From a virus, in the IMG/VR virus record IMGVR_UViG_3300035703_000409, positions 1 through 23,737 of that record: a stretch of 23,737 nucleotides of DNA; one strand, written 5' to 3'. Every line of letters starts with the position of its first letter. Positions within the stretch are counted from its first letter, which is position 1. Under the pieces are notes generated by a model. That model was not told the DNA's origin. It did no database searches and saw nothing but the letters and a program-made list of their open reading frames with translations. This document shows positions 14,493 to 22,378 of this stretch, in pieces. A program made the position numbers and the translations under genes.

Positions 14493-14981
14493 CTAACCTC
14501 GATTCAGGTCCTTGGCTTCGATTTCAATGCGCTGGGCAAGACGGTCCTTGATGGCATTGACTGCCTCGCGCCTGCGCGACTCCAGCGCAGGACGCAAGAA
14601 CGGTCGAGCACTCATCTTCCGTGTCCCGAACTCCAGGAAGCGCCAGTACCAGGCGTCTTGAGACAAATTGCCCCGCTTGCCTTGATTGCGGTACTTCTTG
14701 CCATGCCGGACCAGCACGTAAAACGTATGCCGCCCGCCACCGGAGAGCTCCCGGACGTGTTTCATGATCACCGAGCGTTTGAGCGTTCCAGGTGGAGGCT
14801 GCTTGGGGCCAAGCGACTGCGCAGCCTTGGGCGCCCGAGCGCGGGCCTCATCGCGGATGACCTTGGCACCGGCATAAACCGATGCCCGCAGGCCTCGATT
14901 GGCCACGCGCTGAGGCAACTCACGAAGCGCCCGATCCAACTGAGCCAGACCCTCAATGCGCACCGTCTCGACTCTAGCCAT
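14493..14981 (-). CDS. HK97 gp10-like head-tail joining protein
   Basis: 162 aa from the ATG at 14981, which has GAGGGGG about 7 nt upstream. A GTG one codon earlier is less likely. It opens MARVETVRIEGLAQLDRALRELP-like and contains APKAAQSLGPKQPPPGTLKRS and YWRFLEFGTRKMSARPFLRPAL, the classic HK97-gp10 family (PF04883) signature 'EFGT..M.A.PF.RPA'. The protein is basic. It is part of the neck between connector and tail. It overlaps the closure-protein gene by 8 bp. Confidence 0.93.
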   Translation of the reverse strand: MARVETVRIEGLAQLDRALRELPQRVANRGLRASVYAGAKVIRDEARARAPKAAQSLGPKQPPPGTLKRSVIMKHVRELSGGGRHTFYVLVRHGKKYRNQGKRGNLSQDAWYWRFLEFGTRKMSARPFLRPALESRRREAVNAIKDRLAQRIEIEAKDLNRG

Positions 14982-15324
14982 CACGCACCCCCTCGCTGGC
15001 CAGCAGGATCACCGCGACATTGGCCTCGTCCTCGTTGAGCGCACCATGAATGGCAAACACGCGTCCCTTGAACAGCACCCGCATTTGGGAAACCAATCTG
15101 GGGTCGGAAAAGAGGGGCTGATAGCGCACCGTGATCTGGTGACTCACCTCGGATGCAATCCGATCTGCAATGCGCGCCTCGCGTCCCGAGATTGGGGCAA
15201 TATCAGCCCACACCGCAGCGACGTCAGCCCAGACTTGGGTGGGAGCTCCAAGGGCATCCTTGACTGTCGTCGGCTGCTGGATGAGCACGCGGTGGTTCAG
15301 TTGCCCGGCGCTGATGACACTCAT
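14974..15324 (-). CDS. Head closure protein (head-tail joining, PF05521-like)
   Basis: 116 aa, with an ATGA overlap with the connector gene. Typical features are SAGQLNHRVLIQQPTTVKDA near the start, VWADVAAVWADIAPISGREA in the middle, SHQITVRYQP, and the end strand VAVILLASEGVRDG. These match the SPP1 gp16 / HK97 gp7-type closure family, beta-barrel proteins that plug the portal channel after packaging and receive the tail. Length is as expected for the family (about 110 aa). Confidence 0.92.
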   Translation of the reverse strand: MSVISAGQLNHRVLIQQPTTVKDALGAPTQVWADVAAVWADIAPISGREARIADRIASEVSHQITVRYQPLFSDPRLVSQMRVLFKGRVFAIHGALNEDEANVAVILLASEGVRDG

Positions 15325-15944
15325 ACAAGGCTCACCTTGAAGCCGTCGAGCAGGCCATCCACAAAGGGCAACGGATCAATGCGACCGCGTGAGAGCACGG
15401 ACATTTCTTCCCGATGACCGTAGAGACTGCCGACCCGCAACTTGATCCAGCTTTTTAGCCCCTCGGGCACCGCACTGGCAGCGCCGTAGCCCGCATCAAA
15501 GGTGACTGAAACAGCCCCCATCTGAGGCAAGGTAGGCGGCCAAGTCTTTCCAAAGACTGGCGTGATGCGAGCCGGTTCGCAGGCCGCATCGAGCACATAG
15601 TCACCGGCTGGCATCACCTGAGTGGCGCCATTCATGTCCAGATACTCGATGCTCACCACCGCCTGAACCGGGCATTTGGCGAGCAGGATCGCGTGACCCG
15701 GCAAGCTAAATGATGCACCGGTGGCAGATTGCATCAGCGATGGCCCAGGAAAGGCATCGAGCACCAGTTGCCAGCGCGCAGTGATCAACTGCCTGCCGGT
15801 CTTTGTCTCGGCTGCCTGGCGGGCCGCGGTGATGAGCGAGCCGATCAGCAGATCATCGTCGCCACCATCCACCCGCAGGTGTTGCTTTGCCTCGGCAAGC
15901 GAGACGGGCTCTTCAGCGGGTGGGGTGACGAGTTGCAGCGGCAT
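15321..15944 (-). CDS. Head-tail connector protein (gp6-like)
   Basis: 207 aa, with a TGATG junction to the gene before it. The N-terminus PVSLAEAKQHLRVDGGDDD, followed by LLIGSLITAARQAAETKTGRQL, is the hallmark of the phage gp6-like connector family (PF05135). The middle carries beta strands (VSIEYLDMNGATQVMPAGDY). The C-terminal helix (PEGLKSWIKLRVGSLYGHREE) is also typical. The protein forms a ring below the portal. The layout of connector, closure, gp10 and completion genes is standard for HK97-type heads. Confidence 0.92.
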   Translation of the reverse strand: MPLQLVTPPAEEPVSLAEAKQHLRVDGGDDDLLIGSLITAARQAAETKTGRQLITARWQLVLDAFPGPSLMQSATGASFSLPGHAILLAKCPVQAVVSIEYLDMNGATQVMPAGDYVLDAACEPARITPVFGKTWPPTLPQMGAVSVTFDAGYGAASAVPEGLKSWIKLRVGSLYGHREEMSVLSRGRIDPLPFVDGLLDGFKVSLV

Positions 15945-16390
15945 CAGACGATCTGCACGACAGCAGCCTGGTTAGCAGTGCTTGCTGGCAGTTCACGGGC
16001 GTTGATGCCCAACACCTGCGCGGCAGTCTGGCTCGCTGCCACCCCCACCGTGACCGACAGGCGTACAAAGCCAAAGCCACTCACCGTATCAAGGTCCTCG
16101 GGCTTGACGTTGATGAGCGCCTGCTTATTGTCACCGGTGGCCTTGACGATCTGGCTGATCGCTTTACCAGTGATGTCCTTGGCGCCGGTGCCCGAGGCAT
16201 CTTGGGCCTGCTGGAGCTTGGCATCGACCGTAGCGCCTGTGCCGAGCACGCCGGTCTGGACAATGGCCAGAAGGCCGTGGTGGTTTGCCACTGAGATCCA
16301 GCCTGTAGTGGCGGTTCCAGCCGCTTGGCTGGAGGGATCGAGCGTAGCCAGGATGGCGAGCAGTTCACTGCCCTTTGCGTTGGGAAACAT
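15944..16390 (-). CDS. Unrecognised head-region structural protein
   Basis: 148 aa with AAGGAGAA about 6 nt before the ATG, a strong ribosome binding site. It lies between the capsid and connector genes. I see GWISVANHHGLLAIVQTGVLG, then TGATVDAKLQQAQDASGTGAK and DLDTVSGFGFVRLSVTVGV. The pattern of beta strands with no charged active-site cluster suggests a virion component, possibly a capsid decoration or fibre protein. I cannot name a family with confidence. Similar proteins next to capsid genes are common in proteobacterial siphoviruses. The position and strong ribosome binding site fit high expression. Confidence 0.85.
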   Translation of the reverse strand: MFPNAKGSELLAILATLDPSSQAAGTATTGWISVANHHGLLAIVQTGVLGTGATVDAKLQQAQDASGTGAKDITGKAISQIVKATGDNKQALINVKPEDLDTVSGFGFVRLSVTVGVAASQTAAQVLGINARELPASTANQAAVVQIV

Positions 16391-16447
16391 GAGCGTTCTC
16401 CTTGAAGAATTGAAACGAATTGGCTGCTACCGATTGGCGCTCACCCA

Positions 16448-17764
16448 TCAGCGGGCACCGAGTTGCACGAAGGGAGAAAGCGAAGCGCTTCCCTTGGCTG
16501 GCGAGATCGGCGCTGCCAGCTTGGACTGCCCGTCCATGCGGAAGGTGGTCCTGAAAGCCGTCAGATCGGCATCGAAATACAAATGCATAGACGTTGCCGT
16601 TTGCATGCCGCCGGCCTTGGTGATCGTCTGGTAGTAGGAAAGGTCTGCCAGCAGCACATCGCCTTGCCCCGAGAAGGTGTTGGCGTGTTGCGAGACGAAG
16701 ACCGGGCGACCCAGCAAAGAGCCGTAGGGCGAGACCTGGATGCCACCGACATTGATGCCAACAGGCAGGTAAATGGGGTAGTTGCCCAAGGTGAGCGTAA
16801 AGAGCGCGGGCAAGACGTCGTTGTTGACGATCCAGACCGCCTTGGAAAACGATCCAGGGGGCAGGCGCGAGATCATCTTGGCCAGGTTTTGGGCAAGCAG
16901 CGTCTGAGCGGCCTGTCCGGTCTCCTTAGCCACCGTCACCGTAGAGCCACCGCTCATACAACCCATGGGCACGCCGGTGCCGGAGCCAAAGAGGATGGAC
17001 TCGTTGGTCTTCCAGCGGATCGAAGTGGCGATCTTGTCAGGCAGATAGGTTGAAAGCGCGTTTGTGTCATCCAGCAGTTCGTCCGTCACTGGCACCAAGG
17101 CCATCAGCTTTTTAAGGCGCAGGCTCGCCAGACCCAGCACCGGCTTGGTGCCTGCCGCAGGCGTTGCCTCGCCTTGCCAGTAGGCGCGAATGCCGTTGGT
17201 ACCCCAGGGCGTGGTCTCATCTTTGGGAAACGCCATGGTGTTACCCGTGATCTCGACGTTGTCGGTCATCGGCAAGAGGGAGTCCTCACCCAGAGAGAGC
17301 TGGAAGATTTCTTGGGCAAACTGCGGCGGCACCAGAAAGCCGCCGTCCTGGCCCGAGCCCTCGGCTCCGAAGTTGGCAGGAACCGCGGCACCCCGGTTAG
17401 CGCCGATCAGCAAGCGCTCATCGATGCCATTTCCAGGCTTTTGCGCATGGCAGACCGTTTTGAGGAACTCGCCCACGCTTTTGAAACCGTGGCGGGGGTC
17501 TGCCTCCCGGTTGTCCGTGACGGTCACGAACCCGCGCGCCGAATCGTCGGGCAGCATGGCCATTCGGGCTTCTTCCGCAATCAGCGCCGACTCACGGTCA
17601 ATGGCCGCTGACGCCGCTTCGATTCGAAGCTTTAAGGCATCGAAGGCGTTCATCTCCTCCTCATTCATATCGCGCTGCTCGGCAGCTGCTGTATCGGTGA
17701 GCGCGCGGGCGTCTTTGATCAGGCCCGCTTTGCGAGCCTGCAGTTCACGAAGTTGTTTACTCAT
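16448..17764 (-). CDS. Major capsid protein (HK97 fold)
   Basis: 438 aa from the ATG at 17764, which has TGGAGA about 7 nt upstream. A longer frame to 17803 would run through the terminator hairpin and is rejected. Residues 1-~100 are a charged, helical delta (scaffolding) domain (SKQLRELQARKAGLIKDARAL onward), expected to be removed by the protease encoded next to it. The HK97 fold follows, with GGFLVPPQFAQEIFQL, ALVPVTDELLDD and FGSGTGVPMGC as family landmarks. The C-terminus FDADLTAFRTTFRMDGQ is the usual P-domain end. The protein forms the icosahedral shell. I cannot judge from the sequence whether it makes HK97-style covalent cross-links. Confidence 0.96.
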   Translation of the reverse strand: MSKQLRELQARKAGLIKDARALTDTAAAEQRDMNEEEMNAFDALKLRIEAASAAIDRESALIAEEARMAMLPDDSARGFVTVTDNREADPRHGFKSVGEFLKTVCHAQKPGNGIDERLLIGANRGAAVPANFGAEGSGQDGGFLVPPQFAQEIFQLSLGEDSLLPMTDNVEITGNTMAFPKDETTPWGTNGIRAYWQGEATPAAGTKPVLGLASLRLKKLMALVPVTDELLDDTNALSTYLPDKIATSIRWKTNESILFGSGTGVPMGCMSGGSTVTVAKETGQAAQTLLAQNLAKMISRLPPGSFSKAVWIVNNDVLPALFTLTLGNYPIYLPVGINVGGIQVSPYGSLLGRPVFVSQHANTFSGQGDVLLADLSYYQTITKAGGMQTATSMHLYFDADLTAFRTTFRMDGQSKLAAPISPAKGSASLSPFVQLGAR

Positions 17765-17776
17765 TTGGATCTCCAG

Positions 17777-17815
17777 AAAAAAACAAAGCCGCCCAACACC
17801 CACGGGTGTGGCGGC
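17777..17815 (-). terminator. Rho-independent-like hairpin directly upstream of the capsid gene
   Basis: On the minus strand the stem is GCCGCC-ACACC...GGTGT-GGCGGC with a CCGTG-type short loop and a small bulge, followed by TTTGTTTTTTT and then, within 6 nt, the capsid Shine-Dalgarno GGAGA. It is a textbook intrinsic terminator in shape. It lies inside an operon whose downstream genes are essential, so termination must be partial or overridden by an antiterminator, or the stem may serve as an mRNA 5' stabiliser after processing. Confidence 0.75.
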
Positions 17816-17927
17816 AAAAATGAATCGATAGGAGTGACCCTAGGGGCTACTCATTTGAAGCAATCATGCGCGGAGGTCCGCAGTTACGCTCGATCGCGCC
17901 ACGCATATCAGCCGTGATCATGGTCGT

Positions 17928-18866
17928 TTATCCCAGCAGCACGAGAGCCGCACGCGCGCGATCGATCTGAGAAGTACGCGATCTCAAACCGGGCGGGCTC
18001 TGCCTGTCGCGCTTTTGCATTCGACTGAGCACGTCCTCAAGCGTGGCAATGCCATCCACCATGTTTTGCTCAAGTGCGACTTGTGCGCCTACAACCCGGC
18101 CTTGACCCATCCCATCGCGGACCTGTGAAATCGGTACACCCCGGCCGCGCGAGACGGCTTTGGCAAAGGCAGCGTAGTACTCGTCCACCCGGGACTGCAT
18201 GAAAGATTGCGCCTCTGAGTCGAGCGGGCTGTAGGGGTTGCCCTCGACCTTGAACTTGCCCGCCGAAATGAGCGTGGTGGTAACACCGGCCTCATCAAGT
18301 GCCCGGCTGAAGTCCTGGTGCGCTTGCCACACGCCAATCGACCCAACTTCACCCCCAGGGGTGACGAAGAACTCGCTGGCAGCGCAGCCAATCCAGTAGG
18401 CCGCCGAGGCGGCCAGGGAGTTGGCGATGGCCACCACAGGCTTTTGCGCCCGCGCCGCCATGATTTCGTCGGCCAGTTCGCAAACGCCATAGACACTGCC
18501 GCCAGGACTATCGATGTCGATCAGGATCTGGCTGACGCTCTTGTCGGCAACGAGTTCACGCAAGGCCGCAGAAAACTGCTGCGTGCTTGTCATCCCTGGG
18601 CCCGAAACGGCATCGACCATATTGCCGCGCTGGGTGATGACCCCGTAAAGAGGAAGAACGGCGATTCCACTTGGAGCAGGCGCAGCATTGGATGCGCGGC
18701 GGATCTCGCGGGCAACGCGGTCAATTTCGATTTGTTTGAGGGTATCGGGGTCGGCCGCATTGCCCACTGACCAGCGGGTGACAACGCTTGCAAGCGCATG
18801 AAGGCGCTCTGGCATCAGCGCCCAGGGGGTAGCCAGACATTCAGCGACCAGCAGGGATGGATTCAT
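17928..18866 (-). CDS. Prohead protease, S49 family (SppA / ClpP-like fold)
   Basis: 312 aa. The ATGA start overlaps the portal stop, with GAGGA about 8 nt upstream. Landmarks of S49 peptidases are GIAVLPLYGVITQRG (67-81), the IDIDSPGGSV oxyanion region (117-125), the nucleophile S154 in NSLAASAAYWIG, and the catalytic lysine in SAGKFKVEGNPY (K206 or K204). The protease is expected to mature the prohead by trimming the capsid delta domain and itself. The gene order portal-protease-capsid is the standard HK97-type order. No internal scaffold fused to the C-terminus is obvious. The last ~45 residues are basic. Confidence 0.95.
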   Translation of the reverse strand: MNPSLLVAECLATPWALMPERLHALASVVTRWSVGNAADPDTLKQIEIDRVAREIRRASNAAPAPSGIAVLPLYGVITQRGNMVDAVSGPGMTSTQQFSAALRELVADKSVSQILIDIDSPGGSVYGVCELADEIMAARAQKPVVAIANSLAASAAYWIGCAASEFFVTPGGEVGSIGVWQAHQDFSRALDEAGVTTTLISAGKFKVEGNPYSPLDSEAQSFMQSRVDEYYAAFAKAVSRGRGVPISQVRDGMGQGRVVGAQVALEQNMVDGIATLEDVLSRMQKRDRQSPPGLRSRTSQIDRARAALVLLG

Positions 18867-20170
18867 GGGTGGGTTCCTCGGTATTTCAGTGGGCCAGGTC
18901 CGCCTGGGGCGAACGGGTTAGATTCGGGCACGTCTTTGAGGGCTTCGCTGGGCCCCGCGATTTGCGAGTCGGTCTCATCGGCGTGGTTTTCTTCAACCAT
19001 GTTGAGCGGTCTCAGGGGTTGATCCAGCCCGTCGATGGGGTTGAGGTTCTCGGCGATCCGCGCCTCGTTGCGCGTGAGCCAGCCGTTTTGAATTCCACTT
19101 TGGTAGTAGGCCGAGCGGCTGGCTGCGTCACCGCGCATGAGGTTGGCAAAGTCAAACTCAATCTCCAGCGGATCGTTATCGAGCAGAAGTTCCGCTTCGA
19201 TCGATGCCTCCCAGCGTTCGGCCCAGGGCGTCATGGTGTGCATCACGAACTCGAGCGACTGCTGCTCTATGTTCGAGAACGTGGCGCGGTCCAGGTCTGC
19301 AATCATGTGGGGGGGCACCCGAAATAGCCGAGCGATATCGGTGATCTGGAACTTTCTAAGCTCCAGAAACTGGGCGTCCTTGTTGGTCACGCCCACCTCA
19401 TGGAACTTCATCCCGTTTTCCAGGACCAGCACCTTGCCGCGGTTGGCACCTGACTGGGCCGCTTGGTAGGACTCGCGAAAGACCTTTTTAGCCTCGGGAT
19501 CTTTGAAGGAGCCCGGAAACTCAATCCAGCCACCCGATGGCTTGGCATCATTGGCAAAAAACCGAGCGCCATAGTCCTGAGCAGCGAGCGCGATGCCGAG
19601 GCTTTCACGTGCAAGCTCAATCGGGTTCATGCCCATGACACCGTCAGAGGACAGCCCTCGCAGGTGCCAGACGGCGCTTCGGGCAAGGACGGTTTCATCG
19701 CCAAAGCGATCGGTGACTCGGTACCGATACTCGCCTGAGCGCATCACCTCAACGCGAACCCGATCGGGATGGATGGGCAACAACTCGGTGATCTCGCCAC
19801 GGGGGTTGGTGATGATCTGACAGTAGGCATTTCCTCTGAGCGCAAGGTGGCCCTGAAGCATCTCTCGCCACTCAAACGGGTTTTGATACCGGTTGGGCCG
19901 CCGGCACAAAAGCCGGTACAGCCAGTGATCGGTGACCCGGTCTTTGCCGCCATCTTCACGCTTTCGATACAGCACGATCGGAAGCGATGCCATCGTCTCT
20001 GACAAGATGCGTACGCAGGCATACACCGCCGAGAGGCGAAGCGCCCCATCAGGCGAGACGCGCAGACCCGTTGCCGACCGGATCGAGACCGGCTCAAACC
20101 AAAAGTCTCCCCAGGTGGATCTGTCATCGCTCGATGCACGAAATCGCTCGAAGAAGTTCAGTAGTCCCAT
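18863..20170 (-). CDS. Portal protein (HK97 family)
   Basis: 435 aa starting MGLLNFFERF. No clear Shine-Dalgarno sequence precedes the ATG; it begins 34 nt after the large terminase stop. Typical HK97 portal features are LRLSAVYACVRILSETMASLPIVLYR-like text near residues 44-70, PFEWREMLQGHLALRGNAY, the wing strand ITELLPIHPDRVRV, and the region FQITDIARLFRVPPHMI with SNIEQQSLEFV (the portal clip and crown side). Twelve copies form the ring at one vertex through which DNA is packaged and ejected. The C-terminal ~40 residues (ADETDSQIAGP onward) are low in structure and probably flexible. Confidence 0.96.
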   Translation of the reverse strand: MGLLNFFERFRASSDDRSTWGDFWFEPVSIRSATGLRVSPDGALRLSAVYACVRILSETMASLPIVLYRKREDGGKDRVTDHWLYRLLCRRPNRYQNPFEWREMLQGHLALRGNAYCQIITNPRGEITELLPIHPDRVRVEVMRSGEYRYRVTDRFGDETVLARSAVWHLRGLSSDGVMGMNPIELARESLGIALAAQDYGARFFANDAKPSGGWIEFPGSFKDPEAKKVFRESYQAAQSGANRGKVLVLENGMKFHEVGVTNKDAQFLELRKFQITDIARLFRVPPHMIADLDRATFSNIEQQSLEFVMHTMTPWAERWEASIEAELLLDNDPLEIEFDFANLMRGDAASRSAYYQSGIQNGWLTRNEARIAENLNPIDGLDQPLRPLNMVEENHADETDSQIAGPSEALKDVPESNPFAPGGPGPLKYRGTHP

Positions 20171-20204
20171 CGGTAAATGTCAGAAAACGACCTGGCCAGT
20201 TCGC

Positions 20205-21917
20205 TCAGAGCAGCATCAATTCGTAGTCGGATCCCAGCACCACGTTCTCCCCGGGCTTGATAGCCCGAGAGAGCGCCATGATCAGTGCCACGATGCCGTC
20301 GATCTTGTTTTCTGGCCTCTCCTTCCTTGGGTAGATGTTGTCTTTGACGTCCAGGTGCGCCACCACATTGCTGGCCATCCAGGTGAGCACCGGGTCGCCG
20401 TCATGGGTGAGCTTTTTCTGAAGCACCAGGGCTTCGAGCGTCTTCATCGGCTCGCTGAAGTTCAGCACCGTCGGACGCACTTCAATCATCGGCAGGCCTT
20501 CGGCCAGCATCCGGGTCGAGAGTTGGGTGGCCTGAAAGGGATCGAACGCCACCGCCTGCACCTCGAAGCGCGAGGCCATCTCCAGGAGGTCTGCCTCGAT
20601 CCAGCCGAAATCAATCACGTTTCCAGGCGTCACGGTCAGACGACCTGTGCGCATCCAGCCTTCGTACTGGCTGTTGCCAGCGGCGGCTACCGTGTCCTCC
20701 GGCAGGTAGTACTTGCCAAAGACCACGTAGGCGTCGGCAACTTCGGGGTGCGGAAACACCAGTACCAACGCCGCGATGTCCGTCTTGCTGGCCAGATCCA
20801 ATCCAATCCAGCAAGGCTGGCCGGTGAACGCCTCGATATCGAGCGTCGGGTCGCCACAGGCATCCCAGGCCCGCATGTCCATCCAGGCGGTATCCGCGTT
20901 GACCCACTCATTGAGGTGCTTGGTCTTGAAGTTGTTGACCGCACTGGGCAACTGCATGGCCTTGGCCTGAAGCGGCACCAGGACTTCCGGCCGTACCGAG
21001 ATGCCCCAGTTGGGGTTGGCCTTGATCAGCGCACTCTCGGACGTCCAGTCGTCCCCATCGTCCAAGCCGTAAATGATTCCGAACTGGGTGTCATCTTCGA
21101 ACACCCCATCGAGTAACTTGGTCACGAAGGTCCGGACCTCGTAGCAGATGCCAGCCCGATTGCTGCCCGCGGTGGTGATCACCCAGAGCAGCGAGTTGTC
21201 TCGCTTGCCAGTACCGGTTTCGACTACGTCATAGACGGTGCGTGTCTTGTGCGCATGCAACTCGTCCACGCATCCGAAGTGGATGTTCAGACCGTCCAGG
21301 GTCGAGCCTTCAGCCGATAGGGCCTCAAACTTGGAGCCTGATGCCAGCACATGCATGTTGTGCGCGCCAACCTCCACCGAGAACCTGCGCCGAAAGCCCG
21401 GGCTTTTACGAGCCATGGCCTGCGCATCGCCAAAAACAATCCGAGCCTGGTCACGCGTGGTTGCCAGCGAATACACCTCGGCACCGCCTTCACGATCGGC
21501 CGCCAGCATGTAAAGGGCTACGGCCGACGACAGGGTCGACTTGGCGTTACCCCGGGGTACCTCGATGTACGAGCGCCGAAAGCGCCGAGTGCCGTTGGGT
21601 TTGACCCATCCGAAAACCGTTGTCAGGATGAAGGCCTGCCAGGGCTCCAGGTGAATCGGCTCGCCTGCCAGCGGCCCCTTCACATGGGGCAATCGTTCGA
21701 TTAACGCGCACAGGTTGTCGGCGGGCTGGAAAGTCCTTCCGTCCTTGTCCGTGAGTTTGGGGTTAAAAAGGTAGGGACTGGCTTTTCCTTTGAACTTGGC
21801 GAGGTCATCCAGTTGTCGCTGACAGGCCCTCTGCACCCAGCGGCAAGCCAGGATTTCCCCAGACAACACCTGCTCCGCGTAGCGCTTGGCAGCCGCCGCG
21901 TAATTCGAAGGCTCCAT
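20205..21917 (-). CDS. terL: Terminase large subunit
   Basis: 570 aa from the ATG at 21917, which shares one base with the stop of the small subunit (TGATG). A longer frame to 21938 adds seven residues inside the small-subunit gene and is rejected. The ATPase domain has the Walker A-like PRGNAKST (121-128) and the Walker B with catalytic acid VDELHAH (D218, E219). The nuclease domain (RNase H-like) has D374 in IGLDLASKTD, D459 in VAFDPFQA and D540 in KIDGIVALIMAL. This is the Terminase_1 type found with P27-like small subunits. It drives DNA into the prohead with ATP and cuts at packaging ends. All key residues are present. Confidence 0.97.
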   Translation of the reverse strand: MEPSNYAAAAKRYAEQVLSGEILACRWVQRACQRQLDDLAKFKGKASPYLFNPKLTDKDGRTFQPADNLCALIERLPHVKGPLAGEPIHLEPWQAFILTTVFGWVKPNGTRRFRRSYIEVPRGNAKSTLSSAVALYMLAADREGGAEVYSLATTRDQARIVFGDAQAMARKSPGFRRRFSVEVGAHNMHVLASGSKFEALSAEGSTLDGLNIHFGCVDELHAHKTRTVYDVVETGTGKRDNSLLWVITTAGSNRAGICYEVRTFVTKLLDGVFEDDTQFGIIYGLDDGDDWTSESALIKANPNWGISVRPEVLVPLQAKAMQLPSAVNNFKTKHLNEWVNADTAWMDMRAWDACGDPTLDIEAFTGQPCWIGLDLASKTDIAALVLVFPHPEVADAYVVFGKYYLPEDTVAAAGNSQYEGWMRTGRLTVTPGNVIDFGWIEADLLEMASRFEVQAVAFDPFQATQLSTRMLAEGLPMIEVRPTVLNFSEPMKTLEALVLQKKLTHDGDPVLTWMASNVVAHLDVKDNIYPRKERPENKIDGIVALIMALSRAIKPGENVVLGSDYELMLL

Positions 21918-22378
21918 CAACCGGCAATGTCCGCCCATGGGTCAAAGGCATCTGCGGCAGACTCAATCGGCAATGCGACCCTCGAACGCGAGGCCGGGGT
22001 GAAGCCCATTTCCGTGGCAGCCTTGGTCATGATCTGAGCCTGCTTGTTGGCAATGGCCAGGTACGGTGACTGCATCGGCACGCCCGTGTTGGGAGCTTTG
22101 ACCAGCAAGCCGGTCTTGGCGATGCCCGCCTGAGCCTTGCGGTAGAGGTCTGCGGCGCAAGCCCAGATTTCCAGGACCGACATGTCCAGGCGCTTGAGCA
22201 GATGGGGCGGTGCGCATTCGAGCGCGTAGCGCCAAGCCGCCTTGGCCCCCTCGGGCATGTAATCGGGCGGATCGACCAGATCCCCTTGGGGCTTGGGTTC
22301 CCGCAGGTTCGTGCGGCACTTCTGGAGCGTTCCTTTGATCTGCTTGACTTTGGTCGGCAGCGGCTTACGACCGGCCAT
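21917..22378 (-). CDS. terS: Terminase small subunit (P27 family)
   Basis: 153 aa from the ATG at 22378 (MAGRKPLPTKVKQIKGTL), the usual start of the P27 small terminase family (PF05119), with GGGGA about 7 nt upstream. An ATG four codons earlier (22390) lies directly against a GC palindrome and is less likely. The body (YMPEGAKAAWRYALE, DMSVLEIWACAADLYRKAQ, LVKAPNTGVPMQSPYLAIANK) matches the family. The C-terminus ends FDPWADIAG, a typical short acidic tail. It recognises the packaging start site and hands DNA to TerL. P27-type systems generally belong to cos-type, 3'-overhang packaging, which is a family-level expectation. Confidence 0.94.
   Translation of the reverse strand: MAGRKPLPTKVKQIKGTLQKCRTNLREPKPQGDLVDPPDYMPEGAKAAWRYALECAPPHLLKRLDMSVLEIWACAADLYRKAQAGIAKTGLLVKAPNTGVPMQSPYLAIANKQAQIMTKAATEMGFTPASRSRVALPIESAADAFDPWADIAG

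Noticed and set aside
15729-16634. Plus-strand frame of 301 aa opposite the connector and capsid genes
   Set aside because: Composition and lack of domain features mark it as a shadow of well-supported minus-strand genes.
17847-17921. Micro-ORF of 24 codons between protease and capsid genes
   Set aside because: It opens MITADMRGAIERNCGPPR and ends in TAG, but there is no clear Shine-Dalgarno sequence, no known relative, and such an ORF is expected by chance.
19932-21116. Long plus-strand open frame (394 aa) across terminase and portal genes
   Set aside because: It is antisense to two certain genes, has low-complexity His/Arg/Gly composition typical of a shadow frame in GC-rich DNA, and has no ribosome binding site or recognisable domain.
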